A stretch of DNA of 64,000 nt from Clostridium punense (GTDB taxonomy: Bacteria; Bacillota; Clostridia; Clostridiales; Clostridiaceae): assembly GCF_017874425.1 (NCBI RefSeq), contig NZ_JAGGLL010000005.1:62001-126000 (forward strand), given 5' to 3'. Below the pieces are notes generated by a model. The model did no database searches. It was not told the origin of the DNA and saw only the letters and a list, made by a program, of their open reading frames with translations. The translations under genes and the position numbers were made by a program. Shown here one piece after another: positions 26,757 through 36,394 of this stretch (positions within the stretch are counted from its first letter, which is position 1; every line of letters starts with the position of its first letter).

Positions 26757-28121
26757 TTATTTTAATGTCCCATCTTGATTAAAATTATAAACTACACCAT
26801 TTATTTTTAAACTACCAGTTACCATAACTCCAGCTTTATTGAAGTAATACCAATTATTATCCCATCTAAGCCATTCTTCTGACTTACCTGCACCATTTTC
26901 TTCAAAGTAGTACCATTTCCCCGCTTCTTTAATCCACCCAGTTTTCATTTCTCCAGATTTTGCAAAGTAGTAAAGTTTTTTATCAATTCTTCTAAATCCA
27001 GTACTCATAAGCCCGTTGTTTTCTAAGTAATACCAAGTATCATAGTATAATAACCATCCTGATTTGGCGGCTCCACTTTCACTGAAGTAAAACCAATTAT
27101 TATAATACTTAACCCAGCCTGTTTGCATTGCTCCACCTTCAGCAAAGTAATAAGCCTTTTTATCTATTATCTGTAAGTCTTTAACCATAACTCCATTTTC
27201 ATCTAAATAGTACCAAGTTCCATAATAAAGAAGCCATCCTTTTTTAAAAGAATTGTTTATTGAATCATAATAGACGTAATCATTATCCCCTAACTCATTC
27301 CACCCATCTTTGGTAATACTCTTAACATTTAGTTCATAAGTCAAAAATTCCTTACTCATGCTTTCAGGTTTTGTAACAATTACATAATAACTACCAGCTT
27401 TAAATTTTTCTACAATAAATCCCTCATAAGCATTTGCTCTTTCTTGCAAACCAAGTATCCCGACATGTAACATATTGCCTTTATCATCTAATATTTCAAC
27501 CAAAAAAGAACATTTGGATTTCAATCCAAATGATAATGCACTATCTTTTTCTACATCTAACTTATAAATATCTACATTATCGTTAACTGGGAAAAGCCCT
27601 TCTATTGTTTCTTTATCTACTCCTATTTTCTGTGCTTTATCCATACTATTGTTTGGTTCTATTTCATTAGTATCTAACTTAGCATATGATACATATATTT
27701 TAAAGCTTCCTATATAGGAAGATGAAATTGTTATATAGTATGTTCCTGGTTGAACATAACTTAAAGATTTCCAATCAACTGTTGATTCTTTAGAAGTAAC
27801 CTCTGCAGAAATTATTTCATTACCCTTGTCATCAATAATCCCCATTAGAGCAGTATCCATGTCTATATCAAGGTCAAGGCTTAAACTCCCAACCTCAGGT
27901 ATTTGCACCTTATACTTAACTGCTTCATCTGCTTTAGTTATCTCTCCCTTTACATGTTGTCTAAGTGGAATTTCTTTTTCTACTACTTCATTTACTTTAG
28001 TAGCTACCTGAGCTTGTCCACTCTTCGTTGCAGTGTCATCCTTAGTTGCTGCCTTAACTACATTGAATTGAGTTGCAGTTAATAATGCTGCTAACCCCAA
28101 TGCCAATAGTTTTTTCTTCAT
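26757..28121 (-). CDS. secreted protein with PPC-like domains and choline-binding-type repeats (B)
   Basis: About 454 residues, a paralogue of A with a shorter stalk. Same signal peptide; two PPC-like domains (PGTYYITISS, EPNNSMDKAQKIG, AGSYYVIV) and about nine wall-binding repeats. The first repeat units (GWLLY..WYYLDENGVMVKDLQ) are almost identical to those of A, indicating recent duplication or gene conversion. AAAGGGGTGTTGAG precedes ATG 28121. No enzyme domain. Confidence 0.85.
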   Translation of the reverse strand: MKKKLLALGLAALLTATQFNVVKAATKDDTATKSGQAQVATKVNEVVEKEIPLRQHVKGEITKADEAVKYKVQIPEVGSLSLDLDIDMDTALMGIIDDKGNEIISAEVTSKESTVDWKSLSYVQPGTYYITISSSYIGSFKIYVSYAKLDTNEIEPNNSMDKAQKIGVDKETIEGLFPVNDNVDIYKLDVEKDSALSFGLKSKCSFLVEILDDKGNMLHVGILGLQERANAYEGFIVEKFKAGSYYVIVTKPESMSKEFLTYELNVKSITKDGWNELGDNDYVYYDSINNSFKKGWLLYYGTWYYLDENGVMVKDLQIIDKKAYYFAEGGAMQTGWVKYYNNWFYFSESGAAKSGWLLYYDTWYYLENNGLMSTGFRRIDKKLYYFAKSGEMKTGWIKEAGKWYYFEENGAGKSEEWLRWDNNWYYFNKAGVMVTGSLKINGVVYNFNQDGTLK

Positions 28122-28536
28122 TCTCAACACCCCTTTGTTTAATATTAACCCTTGGAATTTTTAGATTTTGTAAATATCTATTTTAATTGTCTTAGAATTA
28201 TAAAAGATAATGTGATATTTTATATTATTTATATCACATCTTATCTTTCAATGTTTATAAACAAAGTTAAGATATTTACTTTACCTTCATAACAAATATT
28301 ACCACATAACTTGGAAATGTTTAATATTATGGTAAAAAAATACATTCGACCTTTCTTTGCATTTATAGACAATTAATATCATAGTTTCTTCAATGTTTTA
28401 TTAATTATATGATAAATTTTATTTATACTTTAAAATACTGCAAATGCATTTTCTCCACAAACTATTAATGAAATGTTTTTGAATATGTTTACAAAAAATT
28501 TTAAAAACAGTTAAGTTTACTATATAACAATAAAAA

Positions 28537-28579
28537 AACCATGTACTACATATAATTAAATTATCTATAGTACATGGTT
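28537..28579 (-). terminator. Rho-independent terminator
   Basis: AACCATGTACTA / TAGTACATGGTT stem followed on the minus strand by seven T residues, ending the gene at 28653. The remainder of the 530-bp gap 28122-28652 is very AT-rich leader DNA of gene B with no other feature seen. Confidence 0.85.
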
Positions 28580-28652
28580 CAATTAATATTAAATTTTAAA
28601 ATACGCTCTCTTTAAATGTGTCTTTGTCTACTACAAAACCTATATTTTTTTA

Positions 28653-30590
28653 CTACCTTTTAATAATAGCATGCTCATCCCAAGTTCCATCCCCTCTAAA
28701 CTTATAGTTCGTTCCATCAATTGTATAAATGCCTGATGTTACCATATTAGGAGCTAAGTAGTACCAATGTCCACCATAGTATAGCCATCCAGTTCTTAGA
28801 TCTCCACCTTGATTAAAGTAGTACCAATCACCCTCAATGCTCTTCCAGCCTGTTTGCATTGCCCCACCTTCATTAAAGTAGTAAACCTTACCGTCGATTT
28901 CCCATGCTCCAGTTGCCATAATCCCATTTTCATTAAAGAAGTACCAAGTCTTACCTACTAAGGCCCATTCAGACATTCTTGCTGCTCCATTGTCTCCAAA
29001 GTAATACCAGTGGCCCTCAATAAGCTTCCAACCTGTTTGCATATCTCCGCTGTTATTAAACCAATAATTTTTTCCACCTATAGTCTTAGGCCCTGTATAC
29101 ATTTTTCCTTGTTCACCTAAATAGTACCAAGTCTTTCCTTGCAGTAGCCACTGATTAACTTTGGCTGCTCCACTTGACTCAAAGTAGTACCAAGTTCCGC
29201 CTTCATTAATCCAACCTGTTTGCATTATGGAATCTTTATTGAAATAGTATATCTTGCCACCTATAGTTTTTAGCCCCTTATAGCTTTCACCATTGCTACC
29301 AATATAGTACCAACTAGTTCCTGATCTCAACCAGCCTTCTTTAGCTGCACCACTAGGACCAAAGAAATACCAAGTATTATTCAATCTTACCCACTCAGTT
29401 TTCATAATTCCATTTCCATCTAAGTAGTAGTAAGCTCCATTTATTTGTTGCAGTCCTGTTTTCATAATTCCCTGTGAGTCAAAATAATAATATTTACTAC
29501 CACTTAATAACCAGCCTACTTTTAAGTTCTTAGTAGCTGCATCATAGTAGGATTTTCTTCCATCTTCTAAAGTAATCCAACCGTCACTACTTATATTAGT
29601 AAAATATCTATTACCTAACTTAAATTTATATGTTCCGTATTCTTTGCCTGGATAAGCATTAGTAACCCTAAAATAATAAGTTCCTTCGTTTAACAGCGCA
29701 GAATTAACTGCTGTTACAGGTGCATAAGATCTTCCCTCTTTTATCTGATTGCTGAAAACAACCTTTTTATTTGAGTCTAAAATTTCAACATTTGCACCAT
29801 ATATACTTGATTCCACATTTATATCAACTATGCTCTTTTTAGAAAGTTGAAATTTATAGGTGTCTGTTATATCCGTTTCTGTCAAAAATCCATTAAATTC
29901 CTTTGAATTTAGCTCAACATTCTGTGCAGTTTCAAAGCTATCATTTGGTTCAACTTCATCATTCTCTGCATCTCGGTGGCCTACATATAAGTCAAAATTA
30001 CCGCTAGTTTCTTGTGTACTAAAACTAAAATAATAAGTTCCTGGTTGTAGGAATTTTAATTCAGAAAGAATATAACCTGAATCATATTTTTGCCCAACAA
30101 TTCCGCTGTGATTTACTATAACATTGCCATTAGCATCCTTCACTTCTATGGTAGCCTCTTTAATTTGACTCACTACATAAAACTGAACTATTCCCTTTGT
30201 CTCAATATTTACTTTAAGATTTACAGTCTGCGCCTCTGGAGTTATAGTTTTAGTCACTGTAGTTTTAATTGGAATTTCCTCTATAGGAGTCTCCACGGGT
30301 GATTCTTCTACCGGTGCTTCTGGTTCTGTTGGTTGTGGTTCTTCTGGCTGTGGTTGTCCAACTTCTCCACCAGTTCCTTCAGCAGGTGTTTCAGCTCCTG
30401 TACTTTGCTGAGAATTATCTAGTTGTGTCTGTGATTGATTTGTATTCTCAATGATAGGCTGATTCTCTTTTAGAACTTCTTGTAAATTGCTTTGGCTTGC
30501 AGATGAATCTGCTGTAGATGCTTGTACTACTGAAAATTGTGTTGTGGTTATTAACGCTGTTAATACTAAAGCTAGAACTCTCTTTCTCAT
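28653..30590 (-). CDS. secreted protein with PPC-like domains and choline-binding-type repeats (C)
   Basis: 645 residues. A signal peptide of the same type (ALVLTALITTTQFSVVQA) is followed by a Gln/Ser then Pro/Glu-rich stalk (residues ~60-115), two PPC-like domains (PGTYYFSFST, EPNDSFETAQNV, EGTYYFRVTN) and about fifteen wall-binding repeats, the most in this window. The Pro/Glu stalk suits spanning the wall. GGGGGAAAAC precedes the ATG. With A and B it forms a family of surface proteins differing in stalk length and repeat number. Confidence 0.85.
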   Translation of the reverse strand: MRKRVLALVLTALITTTQFSVVQASTADSSASQSNLQEVLKENQPIIENTNQSQTQLDNSQQSTGAETPAEGTGGEVGQPQPEEPQPTEPEAPVEESPVETPIEEIPIKTTVTKTITPEAQTVNLKVNIETKGIVQFYVVSQIKEATIEVKDANGNVIVNHSGIVGQKYDSGYILSELKFLQPGTYYFSFSTQETSGNFDLYVGHRDAENDEVEPNDSFETAQNVELNSKEFNGFLTETDITDTYKFQLSKKSIVDINVESSIYGANVEILDSNKKVVFSNQIKEGRSYAPVTAVNSALLNEGTYYFRVTNAYPGKEYGTYKFKLGNRYFTNISSDGWITLEDGRKSYYDAATKNLKVGWLLSGSKYYYFDSQGIMKTGLQQINGAYYYLDGNGIMKTEWVRLNNTWYFFGPSGAAKEGWLRSGTSWYYIGSNGESYKGLKTIGGKIYYFNKDSIMQTGWINEGGTWYYFESSGAAKVNQWLLQGKTWYYLGEQGKMYTGPKTIGGKNYWFNNSGDMQTGWKLIEGHWYYFGDNGAARMSEWALVGKTWYFFNENGIMATGAWEIDGKVYYFNEGGAMQTGWKSIEGDWYYFNQGGDLRTGWLYYGGHWYYLAPNMVTSGIYTIDGTNYKFRGDGTWDEHAIIKR

Positions 30591-30637
30591 GTTTTCCCCC
30601 TAAATGCTCTCATTATAGTTTTTTCTAGATGTTTTTA

Positions 30638-30666
30638 ACTTCACCTGTGTTTTTCCACAGTGAAGT
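30638..30666. promoter_or_regulatory. inverted repeat in the leader of gene C
   Basis: ACTTCACCTGTG and CACAGTGAAGT form an imperfect 11-bp stem 48 bp upstream of the gene C start codon. It is a possible operator or 5' leader hairpin. The rest of the 440-bp gap 30591-31032 shows only the terminator at 30970. Confidence 0.35.
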
Positions 30667-30969
30667 CAGGAGTAAATGGAGTGTTTATGAATTTTATGGT
30701 TTTATATTATAGGTAACCAGAGTTAAAATTTAACTTATACATGGGTCCTACCCTGGTTCACTTAAGGCTTTTGGAACCTGAAAAATTAAACTTTAACTGA
30801 AGAAGCCTATATGCAAATAAAACCTTTACATAAACCCTTTTATTATTTATTCCTAGTCAATTTTATCATAGATTAAAAGTAAAGTTAATCTTTTTTATTT
30901 TCCACTAATTCGATGTTTTGCACTATATGTATTATTTATCCAAAGCATCTAATGTTTATTATTAAAAAA

Positions 30970-31001
30970 AGAAAAAGTTATATAATTCAATAACTTTTTC
31001 T
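30970..31001 (-). terminator. Rho-independent terminator of licC
   Basis: A 12-bp stem AGAAAAAGTTAT / ATAACTTTTTCT with a T-run on the minus strand. Confidence 0.85.
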
Positions 31002-31032
31002 TTCATATGCTTCATAATTTATAAAATTCTTT

Positions 31033-31728
31033 TTAATTGCTTGCTGGGTTTAAGTAAGCTTCTACTTTTCTCAAGTCCTCTATAGAGTCCACCTCAAACA
31101 CATCTTCACTGCCAATTTTATGTACATATACTTCTAAATCCTTAATATTATCCTTTACAATGTCATCCCAGTATAGGTTAGTAAAGTCCCCACCCTTAAT
31201 AGCTTCCTCAAGTTTTTTCACAATTTTTTCTCCATCTTTTTCACTCCAGAAGGATACCCCTGAAAGAATATAATCTTCTTCCTTTGTACCAACCTCAATA
31301 TCATAAACTCTTAAATCTTCATTGAATCTTAACATCCACTCATTTTCGAAATCCTTCTTTTTAGCACTAAAGTATAAAGAAGTCTTTGGACTTTCTAGGA
31401 AAAAGTTGTTGTTCAAATATATATCCGCATCTATAACATAAGAATTCTTAAGATAATCCTTCACAAGATACATGGTGTAAATGTTGTTATAAACATCATA
31501 CTTATCATTGTGAATAAGTTTAACTCCATATTTTTGTTTTAAATAATTAAAGCTTTCGTGTAGATATCCAGTAACAACTATGATATCTTCAACTCCTACT
31601 TCCTTTAAAAATTCAATTTGACGTTCAGCCATTGGTACTCCGTTAACTGGAACTAGAGACTTTGGGGTAGTTAGGGTAATAGGTCTTAATCTAGTTCCCA
31701 TTCCTGCTGCTAATAGTATTGCTCTCAT
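31033..31728 (-). CDS. LicC-type CTP:phosphocholine/aminoethylphosphonate nucleotidyltransferase (1)
   Basis: A 231-residue sugar-nucleotidyltransferase-fold enzyme. It has the AAGMGTRLRP..TPKSL nucleotide-binding loop and the YDVYNNIYTMYLV segment typical of LicC-like cytidylyltransferases, with DADI at the metal site. It would make CDP-choline or CMP-2-aminoethylphosphonate for LicD; the two cannot be told apart here. It is 231 residues long like the paralogue at 42244. It has no clear Shine-Dalgarno site, but a conserved structured RNA occupies its leader (31735-32002). Upstream lies the LicA fusion. Confidence 0.85.
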   Translation of the reverse strand: MRAILLAAGMGTRLRPITLTTPKSLVPVNGVPMAERQIEFLKEVGVEDIIVVTGYLHESFNYLKQKYGVKLIHNDKYDVYNNIYTMYLVKDYLKNSYVIDADIYLNNNFFLESPKTSLYFSAKKKDFENEWMLRFNEDLRVYDIEVGTKEEDYILSGVSFWSEKDGEKIVKKLEEAIKGGDFTNLYWDDIVKDNIKDLEVYVHKIGSEDVFEVDSIEDLRKVEAYLNPASN

Positions 31729-31734
31729 TACTTG

Positions 31735-32002
31735 TCCGTTGCCAAAACCTTATAAAACCTTATAAAGCTTGTTTAATTCCCTGTTCAACGTATCCGATTT
31801 CACTAAAGGCTAATTTCGTTTGATATAACACTCCGAGGGCTTAAATTCCCATACAACGCATGGTACATATATAAGGTTACTTTAAAGTGTACGCCCTTAT
31901 ATTTACTAACTTTGCTTGGTTCTCGCATTTTTAACACTAACACCCTCAAGGTTCTACCCTATGATTACATCACTTTCGCAATGTATGGGATTCACAATAG
32001 CT
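31735..32002 (-). ncRNA. structured leader RNA, copy A (riboswitch-like)
   Basis: About 268 nt that align with 46937-47228 over several near-identical blocks. On the minus strand it has a 7-bp stem capped by a GAAA tetraloop (31967-31984), the conserved block GCGAGAACCAAGCAAAG, a stem TATAAGG/CCTTATA (31870-31901), and a stem-loop CCATGC-GTT-GTATGG (31849-31863). The last two stems differ from copy B by compensating changes. The 3' end CAACGGA lies 6 nt before the licC ATG and can pair with conserved CGTTG. No known riboswitch class was recognised. Confidence 0.72.
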
Positions 32003-32111
32003 AATAGTATTATATCACACGTTTTTAAGAATTATACTCTAAGGTTGGCAACTTCCCCCCTTCCTATCTATAAATTTTCACTATATTATTATAAACTTCT
32101 GCAATGTTTTG

Positions 32112-33959
32112 TTATCTGTTAAAGTGCCTCCGCTTTAAATTTCTCTTTGCTCTGTTATATCTATCTATTCCATAGGTTCCAAAGTCATCCCCTTTGGCTT
32201 CCTTAATATTAGTCCAAATACTCCATAAAAAATCTTGGCATATCTTATTGATAAGTATTCGTATACGATATTTTTCATCTACTTTCCCACTAAAATAGTA
32301 GCTTAAAAATAGCTCCTCATCATCCTCTGAAAAATCACACTCTAAGCTGTGAGCAGCTAAATCCCACATTGGATCGTTCATGCCACTATACTCCCAGTCA
32401 ATAAGATGAATTCTATCATCTCCGCTTTTAATAAAGTTTTCTGGAACCGTATCATTATGACAAGGAACAAATTCTAAACCTAAATCCTTCTGAAGGGTTT
32501 TTAAGTTCATAACCTTTTCTTTTATTTCATAGTAATCTTCAAAGTTATTTCCATTTACCTTCTTTAATAAACCTTCATAGTCCTCTATTTTCTTAAATAC
32601 GTCAAAACAATTATTAAACTTCACCGGAGAATCATGAAGCTTTTTTAAAATTCCTGCTGTAAGCTTCATAACATCTTCTCTTTTTGCAGTCTTACCATTT
32701 AAGGTTTCTGCATTTTCAATATACTCTGCTATTTTAATTCCATCTTCACGGCCAAAATACACAATATTAGCATCAATACCTAAGTCCTTAATAGCTTCTA
32801 CATTATCTATTTCTTCCTGTCTATTAATCATTTCCTCTGTACCATTACCAGGAATTCTAAGCACATAGTTTTTATCACTTACTGTTATTTTAAAGTTTTT
32901 ATTTGTCATACCACCAAAAGGCATCACAGAAGTTATTTCTTCGTTATCTACCTTAAGTGCATTAGCTATATTGTCCTTAATTTGCTTGATTTTAATGCTC
33001 ATTTCTTTTCTTTTAAGTCTTGGATATATATTGCCAATTATCTTCTCATAATGGTCCTTATTATCTGCTTCTGCCCAAACTAGATCATCTATTTTTATAT
33101 ATCCAATTTCATAATTTCTAGCCACATCTAGTAAAAGATACTCATAGTTTAAGTAAGGGTTCTTATTATGTTTATAATCTTCTAACATCTTCATATAAAC
33201 CTGATAAGAAATCTTACAAACTCCTATCATTTCTCCATCTATTCTGTTTAATTGATGTATGTCCTTTGATATCTTATAAACATAATGATTTCTTAATTCT
33301 ACAAAGGCCTCGTCTCCAGAACCGCTCTCATTGGTGATTATAACACTATCTCTTTCCTGAGAATTAATAAGTTCTGTTATAGCACTTTCTTCAATTAAGA
33401 TATCATCTTCAATTAAAATAAAATCATCAGTTATATACTTTTGTGCAAGACTCAATGAACTCATGGTGCCAGTCCATTTATATTTATCATTAGTTACTAA
33501 GAATATATTACTTTGCTTGTTAAGCTCTTCAAAATACTCTTTTTTATATCCTGTAATAATAACAATTTTTTCAATGCCATGATCTCTTAAAATATTTATG
33601 GTTCTACTTATAAAAGTATTGTCATCTAGCTTTAAAAAACCTACTGGTCTATCAAAATCTAATTTACGGCCTGCAGCTAATATAACTGCCTGCTTTACCT
33701 TTTTAAACTCGTCTGTATGTATATTAATTTTTACATCACTGTAACTTTTTATGTTTTCCTCTAATACCTCTATGCCCTTTTCTGTTAGGTGATACTTTAC
33801 GCTTTTCCCTAACTTTTCACAATATATATATTCTTTATTTAAAAGATGTCCTATTATTAAATTAACTTTTCCTAAGGATAAGCCGGACTTTAATGCAACT
33901 TCCCTTTGATTTATATTTGAATTCTGATTTAAGATCTTTAAAACCTCTATAGTATCCAT
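32112..33959 (-). CDS. three-domain fusion: wHTH, nucleotidyltransferase, LicA-type choline kinase
   Basis: 615 residues. Residues 1-75: winged helix-turn-helix (NINQREVALKSGLSLGKVNL). About 90-325: nucleotidyltransferase domain (VILAAGRKL.., GTMSSLSLAQKYI, EDDI) whose first loop lacks the usual GxGTR. About 330-615: LicA/choline-kinase fold with CHNDTVPENF and HLIDWEYSGMNDPMWDLA. It would phosphorylate choline for the LicC/LicD route. GGAGGGG precedes the ATG, and a GTTCA-N5-TGAAC palindrome lies 13 bp upstream, suggesting self-regulation. A two-domain paralogue is at 47569. Confidence 0.85.
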   Translation of the reverse strand: MDTIEVLKILNQNSNINQREVALKSGLSLGKVNLIIGHLLNKEYIYCEKLGKSVKYHLTEKGIEVLEENIKSYSDVKINIHTDEFKKVKQAVILAAGRKLDFDRPVGFLKLDDNTFISRTINILRDHGIEKIVIITGYKKEYFEELNKQSNIFLVTNDKYKWTGTMSSLSLAQKYITDDFILIEDDILIEESAITELINSQERDSVIITNESGSGDEAFVELRNHYVYKISKDIHQLNRIDGEMIGVCKISYQVYMKMLEDYKHNKNPYLNYEYLLLDVARNYEIGYIKIDDLVWAEADNKDHYEKIIGNIYPRLKRKEMSIKIKQIKDNIANALKVDNEEITSVMPFGGMTNKNFKITVSDKNYVLRIPGNGTEEMINRQEEIDNVEAIKDLGIDANIVYFGREDGIKIAEYIENAETLNGKTAKREDVMKLTAGILKKLHDSPVKFNNCFDVFKKIEDYEGLLKKVNGNNFEDYYEIKEKVMNLKTLQKDLGLEFVPCHNDTVPENFIKSGDDRIHLIDWEYSGMNDPMWDLAAHSLECDFSEDDEELFLSYYFSGKVDEKYRIRILINKICQDFLWSIWTNIKEAKGDDFGTYGIDRYNRAKRNLKRRHFNR

Positions 33960-33972
33960 AAGCCCCTCCTTT

Positions 33973-33987
33973 GTTCACTATTTGAAC
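33973..33987. promoter_or_regulatory. candidate operator GTTCA-N5-TGAAC
   Basis: A perfect palindrome 13 bp before the start codon of the LicA fusion gene. The same TTCA-N5-TGAA pattern is found at 48533-48547 before the paralogous wHTH gene. Likely site for the encoded winged-helix domain; inference from position and symmetry. Confidence 0.5.
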
Positions 33988-34160
33988 ATTCATATATATA
34001 ATATATTATTGCCTAAGATTTTGCAACATATAGGGAAATACACCCCGTTCTTAAATCATCTATACAAAGAGAAGCAAAATCAACAACTTAACTTATACCT
34101 ATAAACAACCTCAATCTCTTCATAAATTGTAGTACTAAATATTCACTATAGCATAAATAA

Positions 34161-34186
34161 AAGGACTAGAAATCAATCTAGTCCTT
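34161..34186 (-). terminator. stem-loop downstream of the amidase gene
   Basis: A perfect 10-bp stem AAGGACTAGA / TCTAGTCCTT with TTTTATTT on the minus strand. A second, weaker hairpin (CTATAGAAC-ctcta-GTTCT) lies at 34239-34263, directly after the stop codon. The other ~200 bp between 33988 and 34275 show no gene. Confidence 0.65.
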
Positions 34187-34275
34187 ACACTAAAATCTTG
34201 TGTGAAATTTCAAGTGAATAAATATGAATTCATTATCCTATAGAACCTCTAGTTCTCTATAGAGTCCTACTAATA

Positions 34276-36042
34276 TTAACTAACTCTACCGTAGACATTG
34301 ATTCTTCTTCCCTCAATTAGAACGTTAGCTGCCATCTGTCCATTGTCATAGAAGAAATACTCTGCTCCATCAATCCTATACCATCCAGTTCTCATTGCAC
34401 CATTGGCATCTAAATAGTACCACTTTCCACCTTGAAGCAGCCACCCCTTCTGCATAGCTCCAGATTCACTTAAATAGTATTTTGTATTTCCGTCAACTAA
34501 CCATCCTGTTTCCATTGCTCCATACTTATTTAGGTAATACTTAGTTCCATAATAATCAATCCAGCCTGTCTTCATTTCTCCGTTACCATCTAAGTAGTAC
34601 CATACTTTGTCTGGCTTAATCCAGCCTGTTTGCATTGCTCCGTAAATATCAAAGTAATACCATATATTATTATCTAATACCCATCCTGTTTGCATTGCTC
34701 CAGAAGGTCCTAGATAATACTTTCTATTATTATCAGTGATAAAGCCAATCTTCATCTCACCAGTTTTATCAAGATAATACCATTTGCCTCCAATAAGTGC
34801 CCAGCCTGTCTTCATAGCACCAGAGTCTTCAAAACAGTACCACTTATCCTCTAATAGTAACCATCCAGTTTTCATTTTTCCTTCAGAATCTAAGTAATAC
34901 TTTCTTCCAAGGTAATCAATCCATCCAGTTTGTCTTACTCCTTGAGGATCTAGGTAATACCAGATTTTATTATCTAATACCCAACCAGTTTTCTTTTCTC
35001 CAGTTACTGGATTAACATAATACCATTTATTATCTACATTTATCCATTTATATGGTTGCACATTCTCTTGAAGATAATTAACAACCCCATCAACAATGGC
35101 ATTTGCAAGTTTTTCTTGATAGCTATCTGTAGCTAATAAAGCTGCTTCAGATCCATTAGTAAGATACCCACACTCAACTAAGGCAGAAGGCATATTAGTT
35201 TCTCTATTAACTAAAAAGTCTTGACTTAAAACGCCTCTATTATTTGCTCCAGTATAGTTAACTAACTTTGTTTGTATACTGCTGGCAAAAACCTTATGAG
35301 CTGGTTTATCCTCATGATAGTAAGTTTCTATCCCTTTGGCTGCTGAAGAACCAGCGGCATTTGCATGTATTGAAACAAACACATGAGCTCCATATTCATT
35401 GGCAAGTCTTGCTCTTTCCTTTAGCTCTACAAAGACATTTGTAGTTCTACTCATCATAACATCAATATTTTTAGCCCTAAGCTTTTGTTCTACCTTAAGT
35501 GCTACACCTATATTTACATCGGCTTCTCTAACCCCATTAGCTACAGCACCTGGGTCCTTGCCACCATGACCAGCATCAATAAACACTTTATAAAAAGTAC
35601 CATTTGTTGTACTGTTGACACTTCTAGAAGCTGTATTTATACTTCTGCTTATTCTGCTACCATCATCAACAAAAACTTCTAAGATATGATGTTTACCATT
35701 AACTTCACTTACTAAGAAGGTTGTCCCTGGAGCTATACCCCTAAAAGTATTATTTTTAATAACCTTTACAATGTTGTCGTTAGTTGATACCCAAACTGTA
35801 GCTTGTCCCATATCTTGAGTCACAAAAGTTTTCTCTTGTCCTACTTTTATAGACAATCCATTTTCAACAATAACGTTTTCTTCTCCATACTTCTCAATCA
35901 AATTAAACAATTTTGTTTCTGTGGCACTCATTGCACTAACCTGCATCGTACCTTTAAATAGTAAAAGGTTTATAGCTAATATAGCACCTAACAGCACAGC
36001 TGATTGAAAAAATAGTTTAATGCTTTGTTTTACAAAATTCAC
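34276..36042 (-). CDS. N-acetylmuramoyl-L-alanine amidase with choline-binding-type repeats
   Basis: 588 residues. An N-terminal membrane/signal segment is followed by a small Ig-like (BIG2-type) domain (~40-130), then an Amidase_3 domain (~148-335) with the zinc residues visible in DAGHGGKDPGA, the READ glutamate and SIHANAAG, and a catalytic ECGYLTN. The C-terminal ~250 residues hold about twelve wall-binding repeats. It cuts the MurNAc-L-Ala bond of peptidoglycan. Its repeats should hold it on phosphocholine polymers built by the Lic genes nearby, the same logic as pneumococcal LytA. It has its own terminators. Confidence 0.93.
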   Translation of the reverse strand: MNFVKQSIKLFFQSAVLLGAILAINLLLFKGTMQVSAMSATETKLFNLIEKYGEENVIVENGLSIKVGQEKTFVTQDMGQATVWVSTNDNIVKVIKNNTFRGIAPGTTFLVSEVNGKHHILEVFVDDGSRISRSINTASRSVNSTTNGTFYKVFIDAGHGGKDPGAVANGVREADVNIGVALKVEQKLRAKNIDVMMSRTTNVFVELKERARLANEYGAHVFVSIHANAAGSSAAKGIETYYHEDKPAHKVFASSIQTKLVNYTGANNRGVLSQDFLVNRETNMPSALVECGYLTNGSEAALLATDSYQEKLANAIVDGVVNYLQENVQPYKWINVDNKWYYVNPVTGEKKTGWVLDNKIWYYLDPQGVRQTGWIDYLGRKYYLDSEGKMKTGWLLLEDKWYCFEDSGAMKTGWALIGGKWYYLDKTGEMKIGFITDNNRKYYLGPSGAMQTGWVLDNNIWYYFDIYGAMQTGWIKPDKVWYYLDGNGEMKTGWIDYYGTKYYLNKYGAMETGWLVDGNTKYYLSESGAMQKGWLLQGGKWYYLDANGAMRTGWYRIDGAEYFFYDNGQMAANVLIEGRRINVYGRVS

Positions 36043-36302
36043 CTTTTATCCACCTTCCATTCCTCACAAAATAATATAAATCCTCAAATTAATACATTAA
36101 ACCTTACTTAAATATTTTAACATACATAAATTTAAAAATCTATGTAGAATATTGTGGCAATATAGAATTTATTAAACTTTTTCATGGATAACAAAATTTT
36201 TTATGTGAAGTTCATCAGAATAGCAATTTGTATAGTAATAACAAATGTAAACTTAAAAAGTAAAATTTAGTAATTTTAAAGATTATATTCACCAAAAATA
36301 AA

Positions 36303-36336
36303 AAGTCACTCTAGAAACCTCCTTCTAGAATGACTT
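36303..36336 (-). terminator. terminator of the 42-36 kb polysaccharide gene series
   Basis: AAGTCACTCTAGAA / TTCTAGAATGACTT stem followed by TTTTTATTTTT on the minus strand. A MITE has inserted between it and the last gene. Confidence 0.8.
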
Positions 36337-36394
36337 AAGTTATTAATAATAGTTTTTTATTAAGGTTAATCCTTTTTTGTTATAAGCTCTTTCT

